Below are positions 45,486-58,600 of a stretch of DNA of 64,000 nt, piece after piece (position 1 is the stretch's first letter; each line of letters begins with the position of its first letter). Both the position numbers and the translations under genes were made by a program. The DNA comes from Prinia subflava (taxonomy: Eukaryota > Chordata > Aves > Passeriformes > Cisticolidae), in contig NC_086259.1 of the NCBI RefSeq assembly GCF_021018805.1, positions 4,588,001-4,652,000 on the forward strand, written 5' to 3'. Under the pieces are notes generated by a model. It saw nothing but the letters and a program-made list of their open reading frames with translations. It was not told the DNA's origin and ran no database searches.

Positions 45486-47199
45486 CCCATTTCTCTTTGC
45501 TACCCAGATTCCTTGTGTGCTCTCAGAAGCAGGGTTTAATCAGCAAAGGGACAGAGCACACCCAGGCGTGTGCTGGATTGGGCTGGGTTGCCCTCCCAGA
45601 GCAGCTCTGTGTGAGAAGGGAAGGACAGACAGACACCTTTCCAGAGGGCACCCTGCCCACAGCCCCAGCCCTGCCCAGCAGGAGGATCAGTTCCACCAGC
45701 ACCCCAGGAGACACTGGGGGCTCTCCTGGAGCTGCCTCCTGTTCCCCACTCCAGCATCCCAGGAAGAGTATCTAACACTGGGAACATCTTCCAGGGACAA
45801 ACTGAGGTATTTTCTGTTCTGTCACCATCCTTGCACCTCAGAAACAGCAGCACATCCATCTGTGTGTGGTGGCCTTTGTTTTGCTCCCAAGGAGGGTTTC
45901 AACCCCCTGTTTTCCTGCAGCCATCAGCTGCTGGGGGCTTCAGCAGCATTTGGAACAGCTTCACTTGGAAGGGTCCCTTAACAGGCAGCTGCCAGTTCTC
46001 CATTTCAATTGCTGCTCGGTGTTAAGCTGCTGGCAGGAAAAAAGAAAGAAGAAACAAAAATATTTAATCAACATTTTTAGTTGTAAAATATGGTTTTAAG
46101 GGAATCTCTGATCCACTCTCTTACTAAAAAGAAACTAATAGGGTAATTCCTTATCTGCAAAGCTGGTGATGGGGCATGTCCCAAGCAGCACCAGGCTCCT
46201 GATCTCCCACTGCACAGCAAGAGTTAGAACTGCGTGTTGCTCCAAGTTTCTGCTCACAAACGTCCTGGTTTTTTGTGCTTTACCTACAAAATATTCCAAA
46301 ATATAATTTTGAGAGTGTAGTTTGAAAATCTTGGTAGCAAAATTGCCAAGTAAACTCCTGTTAATATTACTCCTGTTTCTTCTAGCTCTGTTTGTTGTTA
46401 CCATTTATCCAAAGAGGCAATTAAAACATTTGTTTCAAATTATAGTCACAAATGTGACTTCTTTTTAGGCAGTGACTTTATTATCCTGTCAATCCTGATT
46501 ATTATTAAGCAAACTATTCATTTTGTGTGTTTGTTGCTGCTCGTTCTCCATCTCTGCTCCCCACAGGAACTGGGATTCTGCTGCTGCTCCCTGAGTGGAA
46601 AGCTCTCAGATATAGGGCCATCCAAAAACTGACACTAATAGTGAAATAGTGCTATGGATAGATATGGATAACTAGGATTCAGGATTTTCATAGACACACA
46701 GCTGTTGTCTGAGCACTCCTGAAGAACACAGGAGTGTTATTTGCAGCAGCTTAAACTCTGTGCTTTGCTCACCCAGGGAATTCATGTCAATCCTCTGGCT
46801 CTTTGTTGTCTGTTCCTTCAAATCTCAGAACACTTCTGCTCAGTTCTTTGTGCTGAAACCCTGTATTGGAGTCTGCTGGACTTTACATTTGAGATCCTTT
46901 TCACTCTTGCACTGCAAAGTAATCACACAGTGTTTGAGGGATCTCCTTTGGCATTTAATTCTTTTTGGCATCATTTGTGCTGTATTAATAGTGACAACTA
47001 AAATTAAGAAAATATAACAAAACACAGAAAGTTTATCCACTATAAAATTGGAACTATTTCCTTTAAAGATCCTGGTTTTTTGAAGAAGTTTGCCGTATTG
47101 TTCCCCACATGGCTGTAAGACAAGGTTATTAAAAAGTGCTCATTCAGACAAGATGTTTTGCACCCAACTGCTTACAATCAGTTAGTTGACTATGAAACT
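45485..47199. other. Non-coding stretch, GC-richer at first
   Basis: At 45490-46030 the sequence is GC-richer, and overlapping frames on both strands (45517-45981 plus, 154 codons; 45536-45859 minus, 107 codons) lack domains. From 46030 on it is AT-rich without recognised elements. Confidence 0.5.
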
Positions 47200-47620
47200 G
47201 CCCAATTTCTGTGTGTAATCAAAGTAACTGTGTACACATTTGGCATGTAATTACGTTTCTAAATTGATTAAAATCCAGCCCTGAAACGATTGCGAGCGAA
47301 GACTTGGCTCCAATGATTAGTTCTTAAAACTTCTTTCACAAGCTTGAGCAAATAACACATTTGCCAAAAAATGCTGCCAACTGTGAAAGTTAATTATGAT
47401 AAATGTAAGTCTCATCACCAGTGTACAGAGAAAGGCTTTTGCCTCTCCTAACTTTATTGTCCATCAAGACAAAGATGGCGCTTCGGGATTTTTTCCCTTT
47501 AACAAGGACAGATATGCCATGAGTGACAGTTAAATTTGTTGGAGGTATTAAATTGCTAATGCTAATGCATTTTACAATCTTCTGAACTAATTTAATATAT
47601 TAGACTGTCACTCAAAGTCT
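47200..47620. promoter_or_regulatory. Candidate conserved regulatory element
   Basis: The stretch combines an ATCAAAG TCF/LEF-type site (47218-47224), TAATTA (47248-47253) and an ATTGATTA segment near 47263. It also has a POU-like GCTAATGCTAATGCAT (47555-47570). Several CpGs persist in AT-rich DNA (47254, 47287, 47293, 47297 and near 47479-47485). Retained CpGs with dense developmental-factor sites and no open frame are the usual look of deeply conserved enhancers. The motifs and CpGs are seen; conservation and function are inferred. Confidence 0.35.
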
Positions 47621-49346
47621 TAATAAACAATTCCACACTCTTAGTTTAAAATCATCCTGTCAGACCTGGAGGTTTTCTCAATTGGCCTCAATTGTTAATG
47701 TGATAGTAGTTTACAAACAAATGACTTTTTTCTTCATAGGTTGGTTCATATGAAACTTTAATGGGTGTTTCTCTTTTATATTTATTACAAAACAGCTGTG
47801 CCTGAGCTTAATGGGTGGATTTGTGCTTTAAAGCACCTGTGCTTGTAGCTAAACTTCTCCCTCTCTTGCAGATAATCTCTCACTTATTCATATTTGAACA
47901 GATCTTTCTTCTCATTTTAGAGTATTGCGAACTCAGCCTTGTGCAACTTAATATACTTTTGAAGAATGATTTCATTGTGTTTATCCTAATATTGTGTAAT
48001 TCCTCTGTGGAGCCACTTTTTCTTCAGAGACCCCACAGAAGCTCAACAAGTATCAGAGTTTCCTGTTTGCAGATGTGAAAAACACAGGTACTCATTACAG
48101 TTAATAGACTGTCAGAGGAAAGTCATTACAAATAAAATACATTCTTCTACCTTGTAGAAAAAAAATAAGGCCATTGATGAATTAATTTTGCTGAAATTAA
48201 TTTATGGAGAAAACAACCTTGATATTTTTGATTTTGAGGCTCTCAAGTATGGGAGCAGCACTGACATCAAAGGGTTTGGATTGTTTGGATTATTGTTTGG
48301 ATAAGTATCCAGATTTTGATACTTTTGCTGTCTGAGTGTTAAATCAATATATCAGATTGCTGACAAAGAAAACTTGCAGAGAATTCTACCTCAAAGTGAT
48401 ATTAATAAAACCTCCTTCTGTTTTGTTTGTTTTTCCTTATCTGTGTGATGATGATAGATTTCTTCTGTGAATAGATGCATAAATTATTTGCAGTAGGATC
48501 TAAAATAACTGCAACAAATACAAATTTTTCTGACAGCTCATCCCATAATGTGCTACTACTCATTTAAGAAAGCTTCATCTCCAAGCCTCACAATTTTCAT
48601 TATAGACTTCCTTAACTTAGTTATCCTGAGAGTATTCCCTAAGGCATTCTCTCTTTTTCACAGCTAGCTTTCAGGATTTGGACCAAGGCTGTGAGTGGAT
48701 CCTAGAAGAAACAGAACCAGTCAAGATCAGCAAGTTTCATGAAATATCAGTATTGAAATGAAACTCAGCCACCTGAGGATGTGTGGTTTTGTTTGATGGA
48801 CATGATCAAACCTCCATTTTGCTAATACATGTAATTAACCCAAGTGTCCACATGTGAAATTACCTGTAATTTACCAGGTTACTTATTCAATGGACTAAAA
48901 CGATAATATTTAAAGTGAGTTTCCACCTGTCCTAGAACCCTTAAGTTTACCAGAACTTGTCCTACCTCTGTCCCAAAGCCTGTCTTGCAAGGTTTCTGAT
49001 GCTGCCAGAAAACAGCTTGTCTTTGATCAGTGAATTGCTTTTTTTATGTTATTGTTTACTTGCTTACAGATCCAGTAAAGTCAAGAAAAAAAGTATTAAA
49101 TAGCAGAAAAATTGAGGCTGTAGGGCTGATTCAGTCTTTTGTTGGAATAATTCTATATCATGGTATGTGCAATGCAATATTCCTACTTCTTGTTTGTTTT
49201 ACTCCATATTCAGATCACCATGGCTATGATATATATGAAGTATGTGGACCCTTAAGTCAATGGGAATTGAAAATTGAGGGCTGGCTCTTCTAGTTTGTGT
49301 TAGAGTCAGCATCACTGGAGCTGCATCAGACTCTGCCAGCTGAGGA
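47621..49346. other. AT-rich non-coding stretch
   Basis: Open frames stay below 90 codons. A GTTTGGATT phrase repeats near 48280-48302. Near 49252 AAGTCAATGGGAATTG weakly recalls the ancient repeat noted at 10873. No gene is seen. Confidence 0.5.
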
Positions 49347-49384
49347 TCTGTCTGTCTGTCTGTCTGTCTGTGTCTCTGTCTGTA
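49347..49384 (+). repeat. (TCTG)n microsatellite
   Basis: Six perfect TCTG units (49347-49370) are followed by an imperfect TGTCTCTGTCTG extension. It accounts for the Arg/Gln/Thr/Asp-repeat frame on the minus strand at 49199-49387. Confidence 0.95.
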
Positions 49385-51136
49385 CACTGAGGTGGCTTCT
49401 CCAAAAAATGAATTGAAAACTTACAGCCAGTGTGGAACTATATTCTTAGCAATATGAATAGGACACAGCTGGCCCTTTTTAGAACTGTGCAAACATCAAA
49501 TAAATAAAATACTTTTTGAAGGCTCTGATTTGCTTTTTCTTTCTTACATTAACATTTCTGAACCTGTCACACCAACTTCTGAGCTGCCACACCTGGCTGC
49601 ATCAGGCACATCATTTTATATTAACCTTATGAAGCAAAACACAGCATTACTGATGTTACCAGACAATACATTATTGTAAATGTTGTGATTTTGGCTTTGG
49701 TGGATTTTTACAAAGGGCACAGTCCCCCTTCTATTTGTCATCAGTTCTGGTGTTTTTCTGAGGTATAACATGAGCAGAAAAGATTGTGACACCTGGAAGT
49801 GGGAAATTGTGGGATCCTGAGTGCAGAAATAGGTGGTCTGGACAAGTAGACCAGTCACTGGTATTTGTTGACCACAGAAATATTTTTGTATGTTTGGATA
49901 GCTATCATCCAGCCTATTTGCTCCAGATGAGGGTTTAAGGAGTTAGTTCTGCTGGACAAAGCATCCTTCACCTCCTACCCTTCTAGGAGCCAGTAATGTT
50001 TTTTTTAAAGACTGATCTGGTTTAATTAGGAGTTATTTTTGCCTTTGCCACCATAGACTCAGTTTCAGAGATCTGAGAAGCTGTAGGTGATTTTAACTCC
50101 TGTCTGTCATCCCTAGAATTAGATTTGGTGTACCTGGAGTGACCAGGGATCAGTTCTTACTCCTGACCTGCCCCATTGCAAGCTGACAGTCCCTAAGCCT
50201 TGGTAGGAAGTGTAGGAGACCTTACATGCTGTAGACATCAAGATAATTTTATGTTAAAAGATGAAATGACATAAATGTACTTTAGAAAACTCACAAACTT
50301 CATGCCAAGAACGTGTTTTTGATGAAATAGGTATTTATCTAATGAATATTATTCCAGGAGCAGTTACAAAAAAGATAGTGACAGGCACAAAAGTAATAAA
50401 TGGGCAGAAGCTGGCTGAGAGAGAACAGAAAAATTCAATCAAGATAATACCTCTCTATTTTTAATGCTGGATTCCATTGTCCTGGTTCCCATTTTCTTCA
50501 TTTCAGCCTTACAAATCCAGAGAATTTTGATTTTAAAAAGAGGATGCCAGGTATTTCTTCTGTTAGATTTGCAATTCTATGAACCCCACACAGGGTCTGC
50601 AGTAATAAAAGATAACAATTATGAACTGGTCTAATTCTCATTATGTGGCTGGGCTTACATGAATTTGGAGCTGTGACAGCACTGTGCCATAAGTGTGGGA
50701 CGTGGGGGAATCGCTGAAAATAAGCTCCCCACACGATGGCTTTGCTGGGACAGGAGTTGGAACAGCTTCCCTGCCTCATTCCTTGTGGGAGCCATCCTGC
50801 AGCCTCCCTGTGTGCAGAAATCCCCCGAGCAGAGCACAGCAGTGCCCTGGTGCCTGCTGGGCACATCTGTTCTCATTGCCATGCTGGCAGTCTCTGTTTG
50901 GTGTGTGTCACCGATGCTCCAGACCCGCAATGCCACCACAATCATTCCTGTTTCTTCTTCTTGAAACAATCACTTAGCAATTATTTTCCCCCCGTGTGTG
51001 CTTTTAGGGAGTACCTCAGCCCCATCACAGCACAGAACTCAGAGTCAGCACTTTCCTACAGCGTTTAAAACCTCTGGTACCTGTAAACCTTTATGAAGTG
51101 GCAAGACTGAGCTCTCCTTCCAGACTTTGCAGGCAG
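49385..51136. other. Non-coding stretch
   Basis: At 50650-51060 a GC-richer part has four overlapping frames on both strands (up to 122 codons), a sign of composition rather than coding. No RNA gene or mobile element is recognised. Confidence 0.5.
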
Positions 51137-51170
51137 ATGAAAATAATAAGTACATGAAAATAATAAGTAC
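51137..51170. repeat. Perfect 17-bp tandem duplication
   Basis: ATGAAAATAATAAGTAC is present twice in direct succession with no mismatch. Confidence 0.9.
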
Positions 51171-54100
51171 ACCTTTCCACAGAGAAGTCTCTTTTTTACA
51201 CAAAATCATCACTAAATTTACTAGAAATTACGATTGGCAGTTCAGCAGATTTTTCTGGTTTTAAACATGACAATTTTTATCTTGTTTTTTTCCTTTAAAG
51301 GAAGTGCATACTAAAAATTACATATAGCAGTTCTTCATATGCATTCCATGTGAAATCTTAAAATATAGTCTTTGAAAATCTCACTGGTGAGTGTTAAGGG
51401 AAAGGGATTTATCCCATATCTTTCTTTCACTGAAGACTAACCCATATATTATTATTATTATTTTTGATTGAATCAGTAGTTAATGAGAAATATTTGCAGA
51501 CAGCACACAGCAAATCAATATCTTTGTTTCTCCCGCTAATCTTCACTCTACAGATAATCAGCCTTTGGAGGACTGAGAATTTGAGACTATTAGAAGATAA
51601 GGATGAAGCACTGACAGCTCACTCATTTCCTCAGGCAAAAATATGTTAGGTCATTTTTTGCATGTGAAATACGATAGGGATATATCATCAACATTTGATA
51701 AATAGAGAGGGTTTTAAAAATTGCATCTGAAATACTTGACATTCAGCACGTTTTTTGGAAATGATAAAATCATAATTGTAAGAAAGACCCGCAGTATTGC
51801 CAATCAGAGGCTGGCTGTTCTGAGCACCCTGGCACATACATCTTAGTGTCCCCCTGCAGAAGGGGGAATGAGCATAAAGAAAAGAGCAATTTTCCTGCCG
51901 TAAATTGGAAAGTCTGCCAAGCAGCTATGTGATCTACCATCAATCAGTGTTAAATTCTCCTTAGCTGCAGAAAACTCAAGAACTAACTATCACTGAGAGA
52001 TTTCACATGGTGACTAATGGTATATGACAAACACATTTAAAATCTGCATAGCCCAGCATCAGTTTCAAATATAACATGAATAATAAACAATCCTAAAGAT
52101 ATCCCGGTGTGCAAAATAAGACATAATCTCCTCAGACACATATTGTACATAGGAGATTACCATTCTAGGAGTGCACTCAATATCAATGCAGCACCGAGTC
52201 ATGCACACAAAATGACTTTATTTGGAGTAGCATCTTTCATGCAGTACCTGCTGCAGTGTGAGGCTGTGCAGCAGGACGGGGAGGCTGTGGCAGAGAGGGG
52301 AGGTGGCAGCAGGGTAAAACCCTGGGCTGAATCCACAATCACTCTGCTCACATGAGGAGCCCCATTAAGGAATAGTGAAATCTGGGGGTGAGGGAGGTCT
52401 TCTCCTCCACCATGTCATTACTGAAGCCACAACTAATTCATCTGTTCCAGATGGCAAGTGTTCAGAGGGATGGGAGGCAGTGCTGTCCAGTGCATACTAA
52501 GCTGGTCATTTCTCAGTGCAAACATTTCACTCATTCCTGTTTCATTTCCATTAAAAACATCTTATTTTTCATCGTTTGGAAAAATATTTATAAGAAAGGA
52601 ATATATTAGCTATGAAAACTGCCTGTACTTCTAACAGAGGAATAGTTCATAAAACTGGAGACATTTGTCCTAGATTTGGATTTTCAAGCAATCAGGCATT
52701 TTTATTTATTTCTGTTCCAGATTTAAACTTCTTATTTAGAAATAAGAAATCCTTTTGCCTCTGGCCTTTGTGGACACTACAGAGTTTTGGGGGTTTTAAT
52801 TTCTTTCTTTCTGGTAAGAACAAGTTGCCACAGAACTCAGAAGGAGCATAATTTTTTATTTTATTGGGAATAGGGTCTGTGTTTTGGGCTTGGTGAAGCC
52901 AGGCAGGAGCCACAAACACTTCAGGCAAAGGCATCTTCCCTTTGAGTGGACACACACCCAGAAAGAAACAGAGACTGGTGAAGCCAGAGCCCCCAGGGCA
53001 AGGCGTGTGATCCTGAGAGACAGGAGGTTCTAATAATTACCAAAGTGAGATGGCAAACCCTGGATAAATGTAATGACACCAAACAGCTTCAGGCTGAAGT
53101 GCAGCTTCCCCAGTCCCAGCAAGAATGAAAGAACCTAGAGGGAAGTATAACAGAATAGTTTAAATGTGGTTAGGTGCAGTGTTGGTAAGCTGTGGTGTGA
53201 TCTCTCAAATATTAGTCTGTCACTATGTCTCCTCATCCATCTTTTTGCCTTTCCAAATATAAGTACTCACAGGCAGTTTGCTTAAAATCTTTAAATGTTG
53301 GTATTATCTGCCTCTGAATTGTGACTTTCTGAATCTTTGAGGGATCACTTTACCTAATTTTGTCTCTTCTGAGCTCAGATATCTCACATTTAAATGGTGT
53401 AAGGTGCTATATATGTTAAAGACAGAACAGTAGAGGTACAAGCTGGAAAGTCTATTTCAATGAAAATCACAGGTAACACAATAAACACAAAAATACCTTG
53501 TGCTGGGGCTGCTTCTATACCAGCAAAAGGACTCTGTTCCTCGACCTTAATTCTACAAGAGCAAACAGTCTACACATAGTACTCAGAAAGCAGAGACTAG
53601 GGCAGTCAGAACAAACAAGAGTAATTAAATAATCATCCCATTAGCTGAATTATAGTAATGTCTCAGTGATTTGACCCTACTTTAGAGCATCTTTTCCATT
53701 TGCAGCATTGCTAACAAGGGATCAGAACCAGGGCAAAAGTGATTTGGTGCCACTCTGGCAAACTCTGTGCAAGCACTGAGGACCCATTTGGGAAGAAGGA
53801 AAGGGGAGCTTGAAAATGACTCAGTCAGAAAAGATTCCAGGGCCCTGAATGCCACCAAAGACCTGCCTATGTTCCTCCAGCACCTTGAGGAACTGTTCTG
53901 AAGGTTATGGGACTTCTTGTAGGGAAAGTAGGGGCAAACACAGAAAAAACATGGCCAAAATCCATTTCTGATAGTGCATTGACTCAGTGTCGAAAGAAGC
54001 CATAAAGTTTATCAGATAAATTGTATTTCCAATTATTGACTTTTCCCAAAGAAAAAAAAAGAAAAATATAACATTTTTAAAAACTTAGACTAAAGTGAAA

Positions 54101-54970
54101 GAGTGAGTGTAGCAAGGGAGATGAGCAGGCAGAAGGATATTTGCCATCTCTCCTTTGTGCTTTCCTCTACTGTTAGCAAAGGCCTCTGATGTATTATCAT
54201 CATATTATCTTCCATTGTTTTTAATAAGGTTTTTTATGAGTAAGGAATTTATGGCTGTATGCAAATACTCTGTGAAGCTAGCAGCAAAAGAAAGTGCTAT
54301 TTACACTGAAATTCATGTACTGACTAAAAAGCATTAACCATGGCAATTAACAAAAATGGAGATTGTGCTGTTTCCATCTGTATTTTGCAATACAGAGCAA
54401 ATGATAGTCACTCAGCAATGCATTTATTTGCTAATGTTCTTCAGTTAAAATATAGAAGTTCTATTTATTTTAAAGCATTTTTTAATCAAAGGAGTCCAAA
54501 CCTCCAAGTCCTGTTTGCTAAATAATTAGAAATCATTAAGTACATGAGAATTCACTCCCAGCCCTCAGCAAAGAGTTACTTCCCCAGGTGGAGTTCCAGC
54601 AAGGACTCAGGGAGAAGTTTGGATTTCCTGATATCCCAGGTGGGATAAAAGGAGCACTGCTTTGCATCCAGGCCATCAGCAGATTGAGGTGCTCCTCTGG
54701 TGTGTCCTGATGTGCAAACACTGCCCAGGTACCACTTTTTATAGTGGGACATAGGGAAAGACAGGGCTGAGGGGTGGTGCTGGAGAGACACAGAGCTACA
54801 GAGAGAACCTTCACCTCCAGCCCCTCTCTCTATAAACACAGGCAGAGGTGTGTGGAGGGAGCTCTTATGTGTTTTTTCTCTGCAGCTCAAATATTTTCAC
54901 CAGCTGGACACGTTTTTCACAAAATTCTGAACTCAGAGAACTGGCTTATACAACTATATTTTGCTTATTT
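51171..54970. other. AT-rich non-coding stretch
   Basis: A short ATT run lies at 51447-51463. A 7-bp hairpin (TCCCCCT 51849-51855 with AGGGGGA 51861-51867) sits in a stretch (51770-51960) that looks unlike simple background and could be conserved, on weak grounds. Open frames are short and without domains. Confidence 0.5.
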
Positions 54971-57900
54971 TTAAATCACCGGTTCTGAGGAAAGTGTACC
55001 CAATTGTACAGAACAATCAGAGAAATCTCTAAATCTGTGAGGATCACGACAGCTCTCCACCACTTGATGTACCTGCCTCATTTCTACCTGTGGAGCAGCA
55101 TCCAGGTGGACAGAAGTGTCTTCATCTCCTTCCCAAGTGACCTTGCAGATGCCATTACCATAAATGAGATCAGTCACTGCACACTGGCTTTTGGCAGCTG
55201 CAGCCCCAGCAGCAGCACTTCCCAATGAAAGGAGCCTGGAAGAGAAAGAGCCTGGGTTTGGGAGCTTTGAAGATGATCACAACGACATATGGTATCTGAA
55301 TTTGTGAATATGCCAGAGCCAGGCTGGCATAAGGACACATATCAAAAACTGGAAAAAGCCTCTGTGAAGAACGTACAGTTTCATGTTCATTTTTATTATA
55401 CACTGCCAGTGTTTACACAGAAGCCTATCATCCACAAAAGTGAAGTTTATTACTATCAATCACAGAAACAGCAAACAAAAATGCTGAGATTTTATGTACA
55501 GTGCTTCAGTCTGAGGGTTTTACCACTTCTGTAGGCAGCAGTAGTTATTTTACTGGCAAATGGTGTCATTGGGAATATGTTGATCATCTGGCAGTGTTGT
55601 AACATTCACAAAATATCAGCATCCCAGCTGAGAAACAGCCACAACAACACAGTGGGGCAGATTTTCCTTTGCAGTTGTTAAAATATTTATGCTGGGGTAC
55701 CTGTTGCCACTGGGGACAGAGCAGGACACTAATCCATGAATGAAATTGCAAGATTACTGTTAGTACAAAATCAAACTATCAGCAAGAAGAGATTTTATTC
55801 TCCCAGTAATTTTCCCTGCTTGAGAAGGTGCTGTGGATGCAACTGTGCTTTGTATACTTTGAAAGAATTTGAGAAAATATTTTTAAAAAGCTTCAGTTGC
55901 TATCTTACTATAATAAACTGCAAAGGACAGTAGATACCCAAACCCCTCATATGGTGAGGGAAGAAAGAGACTCCTTCAGAAAGCAGTGGAACCACCTCAG
56001 GCCTGAACTGTGCTTTGGAGATGTCTGGCTACTTCCTTTGTGTCCAAGAAGAGTCCTTGCTGAAATATTCAAGTACTTATAGAAGGTTGGAGTTAATCTA
56101 GAACTTTGTTCTTGAAATAACATCAAGAGCAAGGTCTCACCAAAACCCCAGGAGGTGAATGGATGTGACAGCTGACATCACACCAGTCTGGGTTTAAAGC
56201 ACCACCTGTAAGTGAAAATGCTGGATTAAAGGCCTTTCTTTAAAAGAGCAGTAGCCACAAGGAGCTGATGACAGCTTCTGTCAGAATGCACTAATCATGG
56301 GGATGCAGGGTAATCTGCATTCTTGTTCTCTTTCTCTGGGACTTACCGAGTATTTAATTATTCTGTGTAAAGTGAAATAGCTTCAACAGAATGGAGAGTA
56401 AGATGAAAATCAATCCTGTAAGTCCTTAATGGTAGGGTAGGTTTGACTGCTGGCAGGCAGAGGCAGAAACTGAAATTGGAGCTGCTAGGAATGGATCAGT
56501 TATCTGATCAGCTCAGTTAAGTGGAGAGCTGTGGAGAGCTCTCCTGCTTTTCTGAAAGCACCTATGGGATCACTTCAAAGAAGGGGATGTCTCTTTTCTT
56601 TGGGAATTCAGCTAGGTTCTGGCTTTTTTTTCAACTATGGGAAAATGTGTTGGAAATATCTTTTGTGACCCATCCGAGTTTGCAAACACGAAATGAGAAG
56701 CGCCATACGGTGTCCAGCTAACTCCGATCTGTAACAGATTTCTTCCTCTCTCCGGGCAGCTCTGGGGCTGCCAAATGTCTGATAAGCACCAGTGCATCTC
56801 CAGGCTGGGCTGCAGAGCTGTGCCTGTCACTGTGTGGCTCTGCAGGTGATGACCTCTCTTCCAAGAGGCAGTTTTGTGTCTGCCACAAGTGGGTAGGGGC
56901 TGGTTGGAGATGTCTCTGCCAAAGCCAGCAGCAGCACATCCAGTGCTTTCTTAACCAGTGGATATCCTCACTAGTGAGAAGGGAGAGGAGCAGACATCTT
57001 TCAGCTGCCAGCACGATGGCCAGCGAGGCTGGCTCTTCTCCTGGTCCCTCCTCACAGCTCTGAGAGGGGCCTGCTGGCTCTGCTCTGGAGGTATCTGCTT
57101 CCCAATTTATCTGACAGGTGGTTAGCTATTAACATGAATAAAAGTTGTGACCTGTCTGCCACTTCCAATAACTCAAGTGCTATATCCCCAATCTGTCATG
57201 TCCTTGGCAGCCCTTTTGTTTATTAGAAAATGAATTATTCATTAGGAAAATTTGTTAGAAAAATGTGCCTTAATTTTCACCATTTTCACTGTGATCCACT
57301 CTTATCCCTTCAGTGGCACTTTCCTTTGCTGCAGCCTGGTTGTTTCAAGGGTGGTGGCTTGGCTGATCCAGCACTGCATGGCACAGGAGGGAGGAGGGCA
57401 CTTTGTCACTGGCTTGTGCAAGTTCAAGATGTGCAGGGATAAAACACATTGTACAACTAAATCCTCTCAGGATGGAGAAGTGGGTGAGGGGAAAAATGAA
57501 GGAGACAAACACACATGCATTTGCTACAGCTACAGCCAAATTAATCCAGCCTGTTTAAACCTGAAGGAATAAAAACACCTTTGAGAGTTTAGAGAGGCAC
57601 AGTGACTCACACACTCCTCTTTCTGAGGCTGCTTACTCACTGCTCCATACCCAAAATGGCCTTCTTCTTTCTTCCTCTCTCCACTGCAAAAACTGATTTA
57701 TCCTGAACAAGGAATAACAACTTCCTTGTTTTTAGTCTTAGAATTTTTAAAGGTGCACTGACAGCACTGGTTCTTGCAACAGCAGCAGCCCAGATGCTAA
57801 CCCTCCATCCTTTCTGGAACCAGTAAAAGGCCCTAAAGAAACACACTGAGCAGCACAGATCCTGTTTCCAGGAGTGAGCACTGGGGTAGCCATGCTGTCC

Positions 57901-58600
57901 TCATGTTAGGTTGGAACATTTCTTATGTAAATTGGACTGCAGTGCTCACAACACCTGTTACTATGGCAGCATTTATCCAGGTTAATAAAACAGCAAAGTC
58001 ACTAATAAGATATCATCTTATAATGTTGGAAAAGGAAATTACCATTATACAATTTCATCAAATGGACATGATGGAAATTAGGAAGCAACTCTTACACACT
58101 GAAGGTGGGCAGGCAAGCAAGGATATGTATGCAAGGCTGATCCTGCTGTGTGTGGGATCAGATGAGGCAGAACAGCTTGGCCATCAAAGTTATTGCAACC
58201 CAAGTTTCCTTCCCAAGCAGCCATCTATCTTCCTTGCAGTTCAGATCACATTATTTTAACCTCAGAGTTCACCCTTTGGATTGATAAGGCTGCCTACCTG
58301 AGGGGCTTGGAAGGGGAGTAATTTGTTGTAACCATCTTCCAGACAGTTTTTGAAATAGCCTTTGTACAGGTGAGCTCTGTGTGCAGTACGTCTTTCACTC
58401 CTGGGCTGTCCATTTGTTTGCTCCCGTTTTCCAAGTCTGTGCGGCTTTGCAAAGAAAGTGTCAGAGACTAATGGCACAAGTCCTTGCTAATTACTGCTAA
58501 AAATCCCATGTCTAAAGTCACTTAAGGCACAGAAAACTTGTGGGACATGAGACAAATTAAGAGGTAAATCTGCCAGATCTTAATTGAGGGGTATTTTTTT
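54971..58600. other. Non-coding stretch with several protein-like but unassigned frames
   Basis: Frames at 54971-55225 (minus, 84 codons, starting with an Ala run and acidic after that), 55289-55534 (plus, 81) and 57903-58259 (plus, 118) have plausible amino-acid composition. None shows a known domain, and the last is not longer than chance predicts here. None has a supporting splice or poly(A) context that I could defend. No mobile element is recognised. Confidence 0.45.
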
